Source of the DNA: Phytophthora sp. 'mugwort'
Lineage: Eukaryota > Oomycota > Peronosporomycetes > Peronosporales > Peronosporaceae
Length of the DNA: 64,000 bases
Direction: 5' to 3'
NCBI GenBank assembly: GCA_033558025.1
Contig: JAUCEF010000018.1
Coordinates: forward strand, 4,650,001-4,714,000
Shown here: one piece after another, positions 20,886 to 31,124 of the stretch
How the letters are laid out: every line of letters starts with the position of its first letter
Position numbering within the stretch: the first letter of the stretch is position 1
Notes under the pieces: model-generated
What the model saw: the letters and a program-made list of their open reading frames with translations, nothing else
Told to the model about the DNA's origin: nothing
Databases searched by the model: none
Translations under genes and position numbers: made by a program

Positions 20886-23819
20886 ATGGAGGAGCAACCG
20901 TCGTGTCCAAGCTATGACTCAGATGAATCGACAGCGTTGTCCTGGGCGGACCGAGTCCGACCAGCACTGACAAGTGACAACGTGCGATGGCGACTGCATA
21001 TGTACTCGATGTTGTCGACGAAATGTAGCGAGTCGAAGGAGGCGCAGAAGCACGTGGGGCAGCTATTCGGCGGCCCTCGCCCTGGAGTTGTGTCAAGCGT
21101 TGCTCCTTCTTCGTTGTTAAATATTCTTTTCGACGACCTGCGCTCGACGGATAGGACGTTGCGCATTGCGGCCGCACGGGTGGTGAGTCTCATGGTGTAC
21201 GAGAATCTCACGAACCAGCAACGCATCATACAGAGTCAAATGAATGGAGACGAAGAGCAGGTCGGCGTCACCGTCGGCTGGGTGCATATTTTCACAATTC
21301 CACAGTCGTTACGAGATCGGTACCAAACCCAGTGTGAAGACCGCGGGCTGTTCACAACCCCGAGCGGCTTAGTCGAGTTCGTCTCGAACGTGATCAAGGA
21401 CAACTACGCCTCCATCTACAGTCGAATCGGACGCTATTACGCTGGGGGCTGTCGTGACTTCCTCCCGCTTTGTTGGTTCCAGAGTCTAGTGAATGAGTCA
21501 TCTGAAGTGACCGATATACTGGACGTTCCTGATCCATCCGAGAATCTCGTGGGATTTTACCTCGTTCCGAGACAAATGCAATTCCCTGAACAGGATGACT
21601 ATTTCTTGCAGGAAATTCTGGCCTCGATTCGAACGGACGAGGAGCTTTCGCGTCTGCAACAAGTGCATGCGGCATTCCAACAAGTCGCTTTCCGAGCGAA
21701 AGAAGCCACTGCTGCAGCATTAAAAGGTGCATTAGAAAAGATATCCCACCACATGAGACCATCACTTGACGACGATAAAGACGCACTTGCCGTGGATCAA
21801 CGGCATAGCAATGTCTTCAATTGGTTGAATGCATCGTCTGAACGCATGATAACCTGGAATGAACTACTCACTTGGTGCTGCGCCGACATGAACGCCGACG
21901 AAATGCTCAAGCGCTTTGGTGTCGACGTTTGCAGGGCAGTTGACGCTATCTTTCGGAAGTTAGCGCTTGAAGGTCAAGAAACGCAGCACCAAATGGGTCA
22001 AACAAAGTCATTTGTGTGGGAGTCTGCACTTGTCGGGGCACTTTTGGGCCATCCGGACCTTCCTGCTCAGTTCAAAGCAAACATACGAGATTTATCCACT
22101 AAGTATGCTGGAATCTCTCGTCGGAAGGTCGAGGGGAACGCAAATCCCCAAAGGAAAACCACGGCGAGAAACGCAACCGACAAAGCGGTCGAGCGGCCTT
22201 GGGAGTATTTGCTCCCACTCGAGTTGACAGAAATCCACCCCATCAGCTGGAGTCTATTTCTCAGTAAATGGCGTCAAAGTGCAGACACAAAACCCGACCA
22301 CGAAGCACAAATCTACCACCAAAACGAAAGGCGACACCATTCCGAGGGTGAAAGCACAAATCCGGCACTATTGGTGGCTCGCAATAATGCTTTGGTTACT
22401 TTAAAACACACAAATCCCCGCATTTTCCACAGCTTTCGTGACCTCAACCAGCTACGCCAGCAATTGCCGCTAATCGCCAATCGAGCACCTGAAGTAATCG
22501 ATGAAATGGTCGAATTTCCTCCTTCATCAAGTCGGCTGCGAAGTATAAAGGACGATCAATTATGTGAAGCAGAAGAGCGCGAGCTGGAAAAGAAGCGCAA
22601 GATGTTTCGTAAGTTACTACACTCGTCTATCGAGCTCGATGAGGTCACACGGACGCGTCTGCAGGAGAAGCGGGAAGCTCGATTCAAAGCACACGAAAAA
22701 GCTGCAGAAAACCGGAAAAGGGCCAAGCAATTTGCGGCGCAGCGGCAACAGGAAATGGAGCGTAGAAAACGCGACAGACAGGTGAAATTTCAGGAACGAA
22801 TACGACGCAAGGAGCATTACTGGCAACTTCTGCTTGGAGCGAGGCAGGAACGTCATCAACGCGCTCAATGGTGGAAACAAATCCAGCACGAAGCGGAAGT
22901 TGCGCGACAGGAAGAATTCGTCCAGCGCCAAATGGAACAGCACGAATCTACACGAAGACGAGAACAGAACCAGCATGCCATGATTCGTCGTAGTAGTGCT
23001 GAGCCCATAGTCTCTCAACCTCAACCTCCGTCTAGAGAACGGAAAACTTCCTGCCCACGACGACCGTTATCCGCGCGGACAGCTACTGATCCACAGATCA
23101 TCCGTGAGCGAGCACATGTCTATGGCTGTGCTGCAACCAAAGCGTTTACAGCTCGCAAACCACAAACGGCACGAGCCGATTTGTTCTCAAATACTGAGCA
23201 GCAATATTCTAGTTTTCGCCGACAAGGTCGACCAGCAACTGGCATTGATGAAAGCCGACAGGATGAATCGAGCGCGTCTTCTGCTACAGAATCAAAGAGC
23301 AGAGATCCTCAAGCATCGAGTACTGTAGCAAATGCCTGCGAGACTCTCGTCATGATCAATGCAGCACAAGCAGTGGCGCAACACATTGTGATCCCACCTG
23401 TAACAGGCCCTTCGTCTGAAGAGGAGACAGTGCCACCTGCAGTCATTAAGGCGAAGTATTTCGCACTGGAAAAGGAGCAGCGAGTTAAACTGCACGAGCG
23501 TTACTGTATGAATCGCGTAAGCCACAAACTCTCGTACGCGGTTCTGCAGCAATTAACCCACGAAATGCGGCAAGATGCAGCGTGGCGCGAGTTCCTCAAG
23601 GCCGCAGGAGGTCCTTCAGACAGTAAAAGTAGCACGAGCAAGCGCCATAAAAGCAAGCGAGACGCCAAGGTCACGTATACAGCTTTTGCGGGCGTAGCAA
23701 CTCAGTTAGGTATCGCAATGCCCCCCAAGAGATTGCAGGCCGTAGCGCGCAGTCTCGACCCGTGGAAGACTGGATTTGTCTCGTGGGAATCATTTTACAC
23801 GTGGTGGAGTGCACTATAA
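20886..23819 (+). CDS. Large protein with helical N-terminus, basic coiled coil and EF-hand-like C-terminus; function unknown
   Basis: One open exon of 977 residues from the first ATG in frame. The first third is helical and repeat-like (a stretch around RTLRIAAARVVSLMVYEN looks like an armadillo/HEAT helix pair). Residues about 560-700 form a long, strongly charged single helix or coiled coil (EERELEKKRKMFRKLL, RRKRDRQVKFQERIRR). A low-complexity Ser/Arg-rich part follows, and the C-terminus (SLDPWKTGFVSWESFYTWW) resembles a degenerate EF-hand. No catalytic motif was seen. Similar layouts occur in ciliary or cytoskeletal proteins, but I cannot assign a family. Confidence 0.8.
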   Translation: MEEQPSCPSYDSDESTALSWADRVRPALTSDNVRWRLHMYSMLSTKCSESKEAQKHVGQLFGGPRPGVVSSVAPSSLLNILFDDLRSTDRTLRIAAARVVSLMVYENLTNQQRIIQSQMNGDEEQVGVTVGWVHIFTIPQSLRDRYQTQCEDRGLFTTPSGLVEFVSNVIKDNYASIYSRIGRYYAGGCRDFLPLCWFQSLVNESSEVTDILDVPDPSENLVGFYLVPRQMQFPEQDDYFLQEILASIRTDEELSRLQQVHAAFQQVAFRAKEATAAALKGALEKISHHMRPSLDDDKDALAVDQRHSNVFNWLNASSERMITWNELLTWCCADMNADEMLKRFGVDVCRAVDAIFRKLALEGQETQHQMGQTKSFVWESALVGALLGHPDLPAQFKANIRDLSTKYAGISRRKVEGNANPQRKTTARNATDKAVERPWEYLLPLELTEIHPISWSLFLSKWRQSADTKPDHEAQIYHQNERRHHSEGESTNPALLVARNNALVTLKHTNPRIFHSFRDLNQLRQQLPLIANRAPEVIDEMVEFPPSSSRLRSIKDDQLCEAEERELEKKRKMFRKLLHSSIELDEVTRTRLQEKREARFKAHEKAAENRKRAKQFAAQRQQEMERRKRDRQVKFQERIRRKEHYWQLLLGARQERHQRAQWWKQIQHEAEVARQEEFVQRQMEQHESTRRREQNQHAMIRRSSAEPIVSQPQPPSRERKTSCPRRPLSARTATDPQIIRERAHVYGCAATKAFTARKPQTARADLFSNTEQQYSSFRRQGRPATGIDESRQDESSASSATESKSRDPQASSTVANACETLVMINAAQAVAQHIVIPPVTGPSSEEETVPPAVIKAKYFALEKEQRVKLHERYCMNRVSHKLSYAVLQQLTHEMRQDAAWREFLKAAGGPSDSKSSTSKRHKSKRDAKVTYTAFAGVATQLGIAMPPKRLQAVARSLDPWKTGFVSWESFYTWWSAL

Positions 23820-23912
23820 GAAATTAAAATATTTTCGCTCTAATTAACCTTTAACTGATTGCACACATGTTGAAGTAGTCGATATCCGCAAATTGATCAT
23901 ATTTAGGGACAC

Positions 23913-25770
23913 ATGGCTACACCAAAGGAGCTGGACGAGCTGGAGCGTGGCAATGGAGCTTGGGAAAATATTCAGGTCGTCCACATGTATGAAGCGAGTA
24001 GGCGATGATGGTGAGAGTGCTGACAACCGACTCGTTTGGTCGTGAGAACAGGAGGTCCTGCGCTTCGGGTTTCGTGGCTTGTGGACGAGTTTAACAAGCA
24101 TAGACGTCCGTGTTACGGTAAAACCTTGCTTGCTAATTACAAGTATGTACCAATACGAGCTGATTGTTTATTTAAATTTTGGTTGCAGGAGCTACGAGAG
24201 GCTGTAGCTGCTCAAAAGGACGAGTCCCAACGTCAGCAGCAGCACTTGGCAGCGATCGCACAAGCTTTGAATGTCATGAGTGAACAGCTTCGACTGTGTG
24301 TGGACGTTAAGCTGCATCTTAATCTCGTTGAACTCTTAAGACTGACAATGTCTCGTGAACTAGTGAGCAAGAGGAGGCGACGAATCGACAAGTCGAGACG
24401 CGTTTACAGTTCCTCGAGTGCCAGCTGGATGAAAGACTCGCGAAAGACCGCACTGCAAGTGTTGATGAGAACGTTCTTAGCAAAATTTGTATCGCCAAGG
24501 TGGAGCGTCGTTTAGACCTGCTGGAAGAAGAGATGGGACACGTCGTGACGGCCATCGACCACAAGGCAGACGCAGAGGCTACGTTAGCGCAGGGAAGATC
24601 ACTGGAAGACGCAATGCGCAACTGTGTGAGTAAAAACTTACATGTAGTTGTTGATAGTAATTTTGGTTCATTAATTTATCAGTGTGGACTGGGACGAACC
24701 AGTGCAAAAAGGCAGCGTTTGATCAAGAAGTGGTTGCGTTGCAGCAGCGACTCCAGCAGCAGCGACAAGAGCTAGAGCAGATGTTGTCGACCTCCATTTC
24801 GGCCTTTAAAGCTGTTCAAGAAAACAGTCTGCAGTCAGAAATGGAACAGTGGGCTGTAAAGACACAAGAGAGCGCCTGTCAAAGTGTGAGAGTGAGTCTT
24901 GATCAAGAGATTGAAAAGCAGCTTGAGATTTGGAAGACGACGGACACTCAGATGAAGCTTTATTGTGATGCGCTTGAGGCTCAGCAGAAGCGAATGGAAG
25001 ACTTTAAGGTGGGAATTGAAAGGCAAGTTCGCGTGACGCTGGCAGCTGATCGGGAAGATATTGCTCATCATTGCAGCGAGGCTCACGGTCGAATTGACTA
25101 CCAGTTTCGCACGCAGGACGAGGCTTTGGAGAGGATTCGAGCCGAGCAACGTGATCTGCAGCAAGAGATCTCCACTGTGAGAGCCGAGCAAACGACAGGC
25201 GACCTCGCTGCTGCTGTCGAGGATCTTGATCGTCGTGTGCTTGATCGAGAGCATCAAGAGCTTGACAAACTTTATCATCAGCTTAAGGACGAGGTCCAGC
25301 TCACGATTGCAAACGCATTCAAGGCACTGCAACCTGCCAAGGAAAGGGAACAGCGGAAGGTGAAGCAGCAGCAGCACATTGTCGGACGTAAATTGGCCGA
25401 ACTCGATCAGATGATGCAGCTAATTGGACGGCAGCTTGTTCAAAACACTTCACAGCTGCAAGTGGTGCGTAACGAGCAACTGGTGCATAGTTTCCACCTC
25501 GATTTGCAGGATGAGGACGCAGGATACGACAACGAGCTCTCGCTCCAGTGTGACAACGTCGCTGAGGACGTCATTCTTGCTGAAGCCTCACAAACTCCGG
25601 CTTTGTCTACACCACAAATTGAAACTGGAAACAGCACTGACATGTCGAGTCCAGTTCAGGAGGACACGACAGAGTTGCTGGCGTGTCGATCTCAACATCA
25701 AGAGTTACAAGAGCAATTGGACAAGAAACTCCGTGCTTACAGTCAAGTCTTGGAGTCGAACAAGCACTGA
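23913..25770 (+). CDS. Coiled-coil protein of unknown function, multi-exon
   Basis: The last exon (about 24705 or 24684 to 25770) is secure: more than 350 residues of heptad-like helix (VVALQQRLQQQRQELEQML ... LDKKLRAYSQVLESN). Upstream coding pieces in other frames are ELREAVAAQKDESQRQQQHL from 24189 (behind a TTGCAG acceptor) and EQEEATNRQVETRLQF from about 24371 to 24625 (before a GTGAGT donor). Joining CGACT/GTGTGT (about 24293) to CTAG (24370) keeps frame. The first exon may start at the ATG at 23913, but the junction to the piece at 24052 has a weak donor, so the 5' end is uncertain. No domain other than coiled coil. Confidence 0.6.
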
Positions 25771-25928
25771 GCAAACAGAGGACGGGACCTAGCCAACGCA
25801 GTCACAAAGTAGTAGTGTCTGTTCATTACATTAGGTAAAAAAAGACCTCAACTGCGAAACTCGGTTTCGACTCGTGTTTGTCGGTGAAGAAAATGCTATC
25901 GATAATGAGTGAGTTGGCTCTATCCACT

Positions 25929-27529
25929 TTAACTGAAGGATCCGTTGCCAATGCTGCTTCTTTCATCGAGCGACGCCGCCTCAAGCGTGCCATTTCCATT
26001 CGGCAGCGACCCGTTTGATCCGATAGCGGGAACCTCTGGCGTCGTCGATACGGTCATGACGGCTAATAAGTCGACCGATGGTGGTGTGATCTCCATACGA
26101 AGCGAAGCCTCCACGTTCTCCAGGACCTCCCAAAGGAATTCCTGTTCCTGTTCATACGTCATGTCATCCTCATTGCCACCGTCGAGACGCAACAGTAATT
26201 CCTCGTTCGATGGCTGGGCTTGAACACGTGGAAGACGGAGCGTCGTGAGTTGCGCAGTACACTGGTCCCCCAACTTATGTTCGCTTAAAAGATTCCGCGA
26301 GGCCGACACGATCTCGTTCTTGCGTTGCACCGCCTGCTCAGCTTCGAGCGGCTCCGGTACTTCACTGATATCGATAAAAGCTTGGGCTGCGCTCTCCACG
26401 ATGCCGCTCAGGCGGTCGTTCTCACTCAGCACGCCTTTACCAGACCACATGCCACTGGATCGGCCATTACTGCCCATGCCGCCCATACCCAGCTCATTGT
26501 GCAGGTCCAAATGCTTTTCTAGCTCCAGGAAGTGCTGCAAAGACGCATCGTCCAGAATACCAGGCACCTGCAGTAACCCATCTGCAGCATCAAGCAACAG
26601 CGTTAGGATAATGCGTTAACTGCAGTCTAGCGTCCAGTAGTTCCACATACCGAGGTATTCCTGTAGACTTGCTTGACGTTTTATCAAGAAGTTCGGGTCA
26701 AATCTGCATGAACAGCCAGGTTAAACCACACAAGACATCAGCACTCCCCCACTTCATAGCAATTCTTCAGTATCGACAGTCAGCAGCGTCGTGGAATTCT
26801 CAGAGTAACTGCTTTTGGAACGGGAGCACAGCAGCACATGGGAGGAACAGAGCAAAGAGAGAGAGAGAGGAGATAAGAGCCGTCTCGAATATCCCCGTCA
26901 GCTTCACCACTTCGGAACTACAACCATGTCACCCGTCGACGCTCATAACTCGGGTCCTTTGTCTCCTTTACTCAGATAAGATCAAGTGGTTTTACAGTCC
27001 TCGACTTGCAGCAAAGCGCCGCAAGTCTCCTCGCTTCCTTTTCAACACCAGAGACACAGCGAGCCGCATCAACAGGCGACCAGGGAGCTCACAACAAAGC
27101 GGTTAAATAGCCAGGGACCCCTCCTCTCTCTCTCTCTCCATTCTGTGTGACATGCTGCTGCCTTCTCCGTCCAAAAAGAGACTCCTACTAGAGCCCCCCT
27201 CTCATCACGGAACTCCACGGCAACCCCCCCCCTCTGAGACAATAAAACATACCGGCCAAACCACTGCTTCTCGGGCAGCGCCACCTCAATGAGGTCCCCG
27301 AAGCGCCGAACCAGACGCGAGTGCAGCTGGTCGAAGTCGCTGAAGCGCCGAGAGATGCGCCACAAGCCGCCGTTGCACGAGATCTGCGCGACGTCACGGC
27401 GGCCAGTGTTAGCGCCGCTAGATGAGGAGGCACACGCAAGACGAGGTCACGCACCTCCACAATGAACTCGGTGTGGTCCCCCACCGTGTCGTAGCCCGTG
27501 ATTAATGCGCTCACGTTCAGCATCGCCAT
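25929..27529 (-). CDS. PX-domain (sorting-nexin-like) phosphoinositide-binding protein
   Basis: Minus-strand exons 27455-27529, 27253-27383, 26651-26703 and 25929-26581 join in frame (303 residues). The first three exons and the start of the fourth make a complete PX domain: VSALITGYDTVGDHTEFIVE, WRISRRFSDFDQLHSRLVRR (the RRFSDF basic site that binds PI3P), LPEKQWFG, then RFDPNFLIKRQASLQEYLDG. PX domains bring proteins to endosomal membranes. The remaining ~170 residues are acidic and low in complexity, with no BAR domain, so it is not a classic SNX-BAR protein. The second intron (26704-27252, 549 nt) is unusually long for this window and has GA- and TC-rich tracts. Confidence 0.85.
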
Positions 27530-27725
27530 CCTGTCCGCGAGGTATCGAGGATGTGAGTGCGCGGTACCTCTCTGAGGTGGAAAAATTCCCGACTAGATGC
27601 GAAAACGCCTCATTCAAGCTCCTTACAAACATCAAGTCAAAGCACAACTTCAAAGTGCCGCAATTTTGTGTATCCGACGTCGGAAGGCAACCAAAGGAAC
27701 CGAGGAGCTCCTCAATCTACGTGCA

Positions 27726-28849
27726 ATGTCGCACTACGGACGAGCAGGCAGCGAGCGCGTGACGCTCGTGGTGGACGTGGACCACACGCTCACCAAGCTG
27801 CTCGAGTGTGCGGCGGCCTGGCACGAGGCCGAGCACGGCGAGAAGGTGAGCCAGGCGGCCCAATGATCTTGCGATCTCTCGCTGCTGCTGTTGTGTCAGA
27901 GGCTGATAGATATGCCGTGTAATGTGCTGGCTGTGCAGATCAATGTTGAGGAGGTCGCGTCGTCGAGCGTCTGGGGCGGTACTGGCGACGCCGAGATTAA
28001 GACGCACCAGTTCTACGAGTCCAAGCACTTCGCGAATGAATTGGCGGCCGCGACGGGCGCCAGCGACGTGCTCAAGCCGTTGCGCAAGTTCTTCTCGTTG
28101 CTTGCCATCACGGACCGCCCGCGCTTCGTGGAGAAGCAGACGCGCGAGTGGCTGGACCACCACTTCGGTGGCGTGTTCGACAAGCTCGTGTTCGTGGACG
28201 AGGACAGTCCCGAGCACCTGCTGGCGCGCAAGAAAGAGCTTTACGACGAGCTAAAAGTGAAGGTCGCGGTGGGTTCTGACGCTGATATGTTGACGGAGGC
28301 AGCCGAAGGCATTGGACATGTGGTCGTCGTCGGTTCTGTACCGTGGACGAAGACTGCTATGGAAACGCGGAGCGGCGTGGTTCATGTCCCCGAGTGGTCA
28401 GCAGCAAAAGAGGTTTTCGACCAGCTGATCAAGGAGCTCGAGCTCCAGCCTCTGGATAAGGTGTTTGCTGGACCCCGTCTCGCGCGGTACACAGACGACC
28501 TGGTGACGGTCTCGACACGGAAACCGGCAGGTGCGACGTCTTATATCTTGCTTTGTCTGCTGTGTGGATGCTATTGCTAACGGTCTTGATGAACATGATG
28601 CCCGCAGTCTTCTACGCCAACATCATCAACTCGAAGTTCACGGTGCAGAAGCAGGAGACTGTTCGACTGCAAGCGTCCGAGGCGGCCATCACGACGGCCG
28701 TGCAGGCAGCTGAGATCCTGCGCATCCAGAACAATGCCGTCACGACCAAGATCTTGACGCGATACGCGTTAAATCGCCCCAAAGACCGTGGCGGCTATCG
28801 CGTGCCCAAGCTGGAGCTGGTGCTGCAGCGCGTCGCGCGCAAAGCGTAG
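27726..28849 (+). CDS. HAD-superfamily 5'(3')-nucleotidase-like hydrolase fused to an Alba domain
   Basis: Exons 27726-27845, 27939-28530 and 28608-28849 join in frame (317 residues). Residues about 12-210 are a HAD hydrolase: nucleophile motif DVDHTLT (Asp17, Asp19), motif II AITDRP (Thr98), and VAVGSDADM (Asp154, Asp156). The layout is closest to NT5C/YqfW-type nucleotidases (FYESKHF, TREWLDHHF, VPW, VVHVPEW). Residues about 228-317 match the Alba nucleic-acid-binding fold: VTVSTRKPA-VFYANII, EAAITTAVQAAEILRI and a final VPKLELVLQRVARK. The second exon holds both the end of the HAD part and the start of the Alba part, so the fusion is not an artefact of joining two genes. Substrate unknown; nucleotide or RNA processing is an inference. 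Confidence 0.8.
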
Positions 28850-29020
28850 GCCAATATCAGCAACAGTGAGGAGAATGATGGAGTAGTGTCGCTGTAGGCG
28901 GTCCAAGTGAAAAGCGATTCGGTAGTACGGTTTAGGGCGCGACAGGAGAAGGAGAAGTATCGACAGGGACAAAGCAAACCAAACAGGAAACAGTGACGTT
29001 TATGAGTCTCTGCCGCGCGT

Positions 29021-29309
29021 TCACTCGCCCCGAGCGGCTCTAGCTCTGGTTTCCAAGTACTCTCGGCGCTCTTCATCGCGCAGCTGGCGACGCTCCGCCT
29101 CGTTCACCGTCACGATGTCGTCTGTCAAGTTACAAATTGGCAGCAGTTTAGTCTTTCAATCCCAATCTGTCAGTCCCAATCTAAGCACACGTACAGAAGC
29201 CCGTCTTGACCATGAACACCTCCATCGCCGCGCCCGTCACGAAGCAGATCGGCACCAGCTTTTTAAGGATCGGTGTCAGGGCCACCGTCGCCTGATGCTG
29301 CAGCGCCAT
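29021..29309 (-). CDS. Small single-span membrane protein, SMIM4/UQCC5-like
   Basis: Minus-strand exons 29195-29309 and 29021-29121 (73-nt intron) give 71 residues. A hydrophobic segment (LVPICFVTGAAMEVFMVK) is followed by GFYDIVTVNEAERR and a charged helix. Position and spacing of ME.xMxK...FYD and ER agree with SMIM4/UQCC5, a mitochondrial inner-membrane protein needed for complex III assembly; this rests on a remembered, short resemblance. The gene converges with the HAD-Alba gene (171 nt apart). Confidence 0.6.
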
Positions 29310-29382
29310 CTTTGCTTTAGTGCCACAAACTGGGTATGCTTATGTGTGGTACACTGTACCATTCATCGACGTTTTGCTAGGG

Positions 29383-29487
29383 GTAGCCATTTGACCAAAA
29401 GGCAGCAAAAAAAAAAGATGGAGATTGCCGGAAGGTGTAGCCATTTGACCAAAAGTCAGCAAAAAACGACTGGAGACTGCTGGAAGC
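29383..29487 (+). repeat. Tandem repeat (54-nt period, two copies) directly before the SET gene
   Basis: GTAGCCATTTGACCAAAA begins at 29383 and again at 29437; the rest of each unit (CAGCAAAAAA, TGGAGA.TGC.GGAAG) also repeats. The second copy ends one base before the ATG at 29489. Confidence 0.75.
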
Positions 29488-29488
29488 C

Positions 29489-30343
29489 ATGGCATCCGAG
29501 ACGACGCCACTGCGCTGCATGGGCTTCAGGTGCCTGGACCGCGACGAGTGCTACCACTACGACGAGAAGATGAAGAAGGTAGCTTTCATCCATGACGGCG
29601 CCACGTGCGAGAACTCGCTGGGGGACGTGCAGCATCGCTTCCGGTATCACAACCAGGACGGCGAGGTGCAGATGCTCAGTGCGGACGAGGTGCAAGATCT
29701 CATGAAGTGCACATACACGAGCAAGCTTCTCTTCCAACGCACGCACCTGCTGCGCAATTACGCATTCTGGGGATTCTCGGACTCGATCTCGGACGGGTTC
29801 GACCAGTTCAGACTGGTCGGCAACAGCACGTTCGAGGTGTCGCCAAAAGTTGCAATCGGACACGTGTCGCTACTGAGTCACGTCGAGGAACAGCCGCTTG
29901 GGCTTTTTGCAGCCGAAGACCTTGTGTGCTATGAGTTTCTAGGAGAGTACACTGGAGTAATCAAGGTGGGCGTCAGCGAGATGAACGAGTTCGACCCGTA
30001 CGGTATCTCGTACCCTTCCGTGTACGAAGGCGGCGACCTGTATGTGAGCGCAAGCGAGTACGGCAACACCATTCGCTGTATCAACCACAGCGCGACCCCC
30101 AACGCGCGCTTTGTGCCTATGGTGCACAACGGTATTCTACGGATTTTTTGCGTACGTAATGGTTTGAATAGCAGCTTCGCTGCTTGGCCGTCGTCATACT
30201 GTGGGCTCACGGTTGTTGTGCTGCAGTTTGTGATCCAGGAAATCAAGCAGGGCGACCAGATTTTCGTCAACTACGGGCCGTCATACTGGAAGTCGACAGG
30301 GATCGAACCCGTTGCGTTTCATGAGCCAGCCGAACAAGTTTGA
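29489..30343 (+). CDS. SET-domain protein lysine methyltransferase-like
   Basis: Exons 29489-30151 and 30227-30343 (259 residues). The 75-nt intron has no stop and keeps frame, so the uninterrupted frame is a 25-residue longer, likely unspliced version. SET motifs: GLFAAEDLVCYEFLGEY (start), NTIRCINHSATPNARF (the NHS motif that binds S-adenosylmethionine) and QIFVNYGPSYW (catalytic-site Tyr). The first ~140 residues carry several Cys and no known pre-SET pattern. SET enzymes methylate lysines of histones or other proteins; the substrate here is unknown. Start: the ATG follows the tandem repeat. Confidence 0.82.
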   Translation: MASETTPLRCMGFRCLDRDECYHYDEKMKKVAFIHDGATCENSLGDVQHRFRYHNQDGEVQMLSADEVQDLMKCTYTSKLLFQRTHLLRNYAFWGFSDSISDGFDQFRLVGNSTFEVSPKVAIGHVSLLSHVEEQPLGLFAAEDLVCYEFLGEYTGVIKVGVSEMNEFDPYGISYPSVYEGGDLYVSASEYGNTIRCINHSATPNARFVPMVHNGILRIFCVRNGLNSSFAAWPSSYCGLTVVVLQFVIQEIKQGDQIFVNYGPSYWKSTGIEPVAFHEPAEQV

Positions 30344-30479
30344 GGATAATAGCTTTTCATTCCCGTTTACATAAGCGTGAGAGAAACAAGGAGCAACGGG
30401 TTGCGTACGCTATGGATGGCAAGCCACTTAGTCACTTTGGCAGGGATGGAAAACGAGCTACGGCTAAACACGCAACAGT

Positions 30480-31087
30480 TTACTCCTCGACCTCAACGAC
30501 GGCCTCGATCTCTACGGCCACGTTGAGCGGCAGGGCGTTGGTGCCCACGGCCGAACGAGCGTGGATACCCTTGTTGCCAAACACCTTGCCGATGGTGTCC
30601 GAGGCGCCGTTGATAACGGCCGGCTGCTGCGTGAAGCCCTCCACGCAGTTGACGAAGCCCACGAGCTTCACTATGCGCTTGATCTTGTCAAGGTCGCCCA
30701 CCTCCTCTGCGTAGCGAATAAAACACAACCAATAAAAGACAACATCAGTGTCTTGTATCACAATGGATATTTATGAATTGACGGCAGGAACGCACGCTTG
30801 AGGGTGGCCATGAGGCTGAGCGCCACGTAGTGGGCGGCGTCGTAGCCTCGCTCAGGCGTCAGGTCCTTGCCAACCTTGCCCAGGATGAGGTCTCCACCGG
30901 CGGGCTGCGGCAGGTGGCCAGCGAGGTAGATGGTGTTGCCCGAGCGCACCGAAGTGCGGTAGTTGCCCTTAGGCTCGGCCACGGCTGGCAGCGTGTAGCC
31001 CAGCTCCTCGATCTTGCGTTCGATGTGCACGTTGCGCACCGCCGACGCCAGGGCGCGCGGTTTAGTCATGCGGACCAGGGAGTTCAT
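30480..31087 (-). CDS. RidA (YjgF/YER057c/UK114) family deaminase
   Basis: Minus-strand exons 30796-31087 and 30480-30706 (89-nt intron) encode 172 residues. RidA proteins hydrolyse reactive enamine/imine products of PLP enzymes. Family marks: NTIYLAGHLPQ, KRIVKLVGFVNC, and ARSAVGTNALPLNVAVEIEA, which holds the substrate-binding Arg. The open frame reaches further upstream, but the first ATG in frame is at 31087, and an initiator-like signal lies at 31111-31124. The first ~20 residues (NSLVRMTKPRALASAVRNV) are basic and free of acidic residues, so a mitochondrial presequence is possible. Confidence 0.87.
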
Positions 31088-31110
31088 GCTTGCTGGGGAG
31101 GCGGAGAGGG

Positions 31111-31124
31111 CTGCAAGCGAGTGA
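31111..31124 (-). promoter_or_regulatory. Initiator-like element of the RidA gene
   Basis: Minus strand TCACTCGCTTGCAG, 24-37 nt before the ATG at 31087; argues against a start further upstream. Confidence 0.5.

Noticed and set aside
27188..27529. 113-residue unspliced ORF at the start of the PX gene
   Set aside because: Splicing at 27384-27454 gives a complete PX domain; the unspliced reading is low-complexity.
30152..30226. Reading the SET gene as one uninterrupted exon
   Set aside because: The 75 nt start with GTACGT and end with TGCAG, and removing them restores a normal SET C-terminal half.
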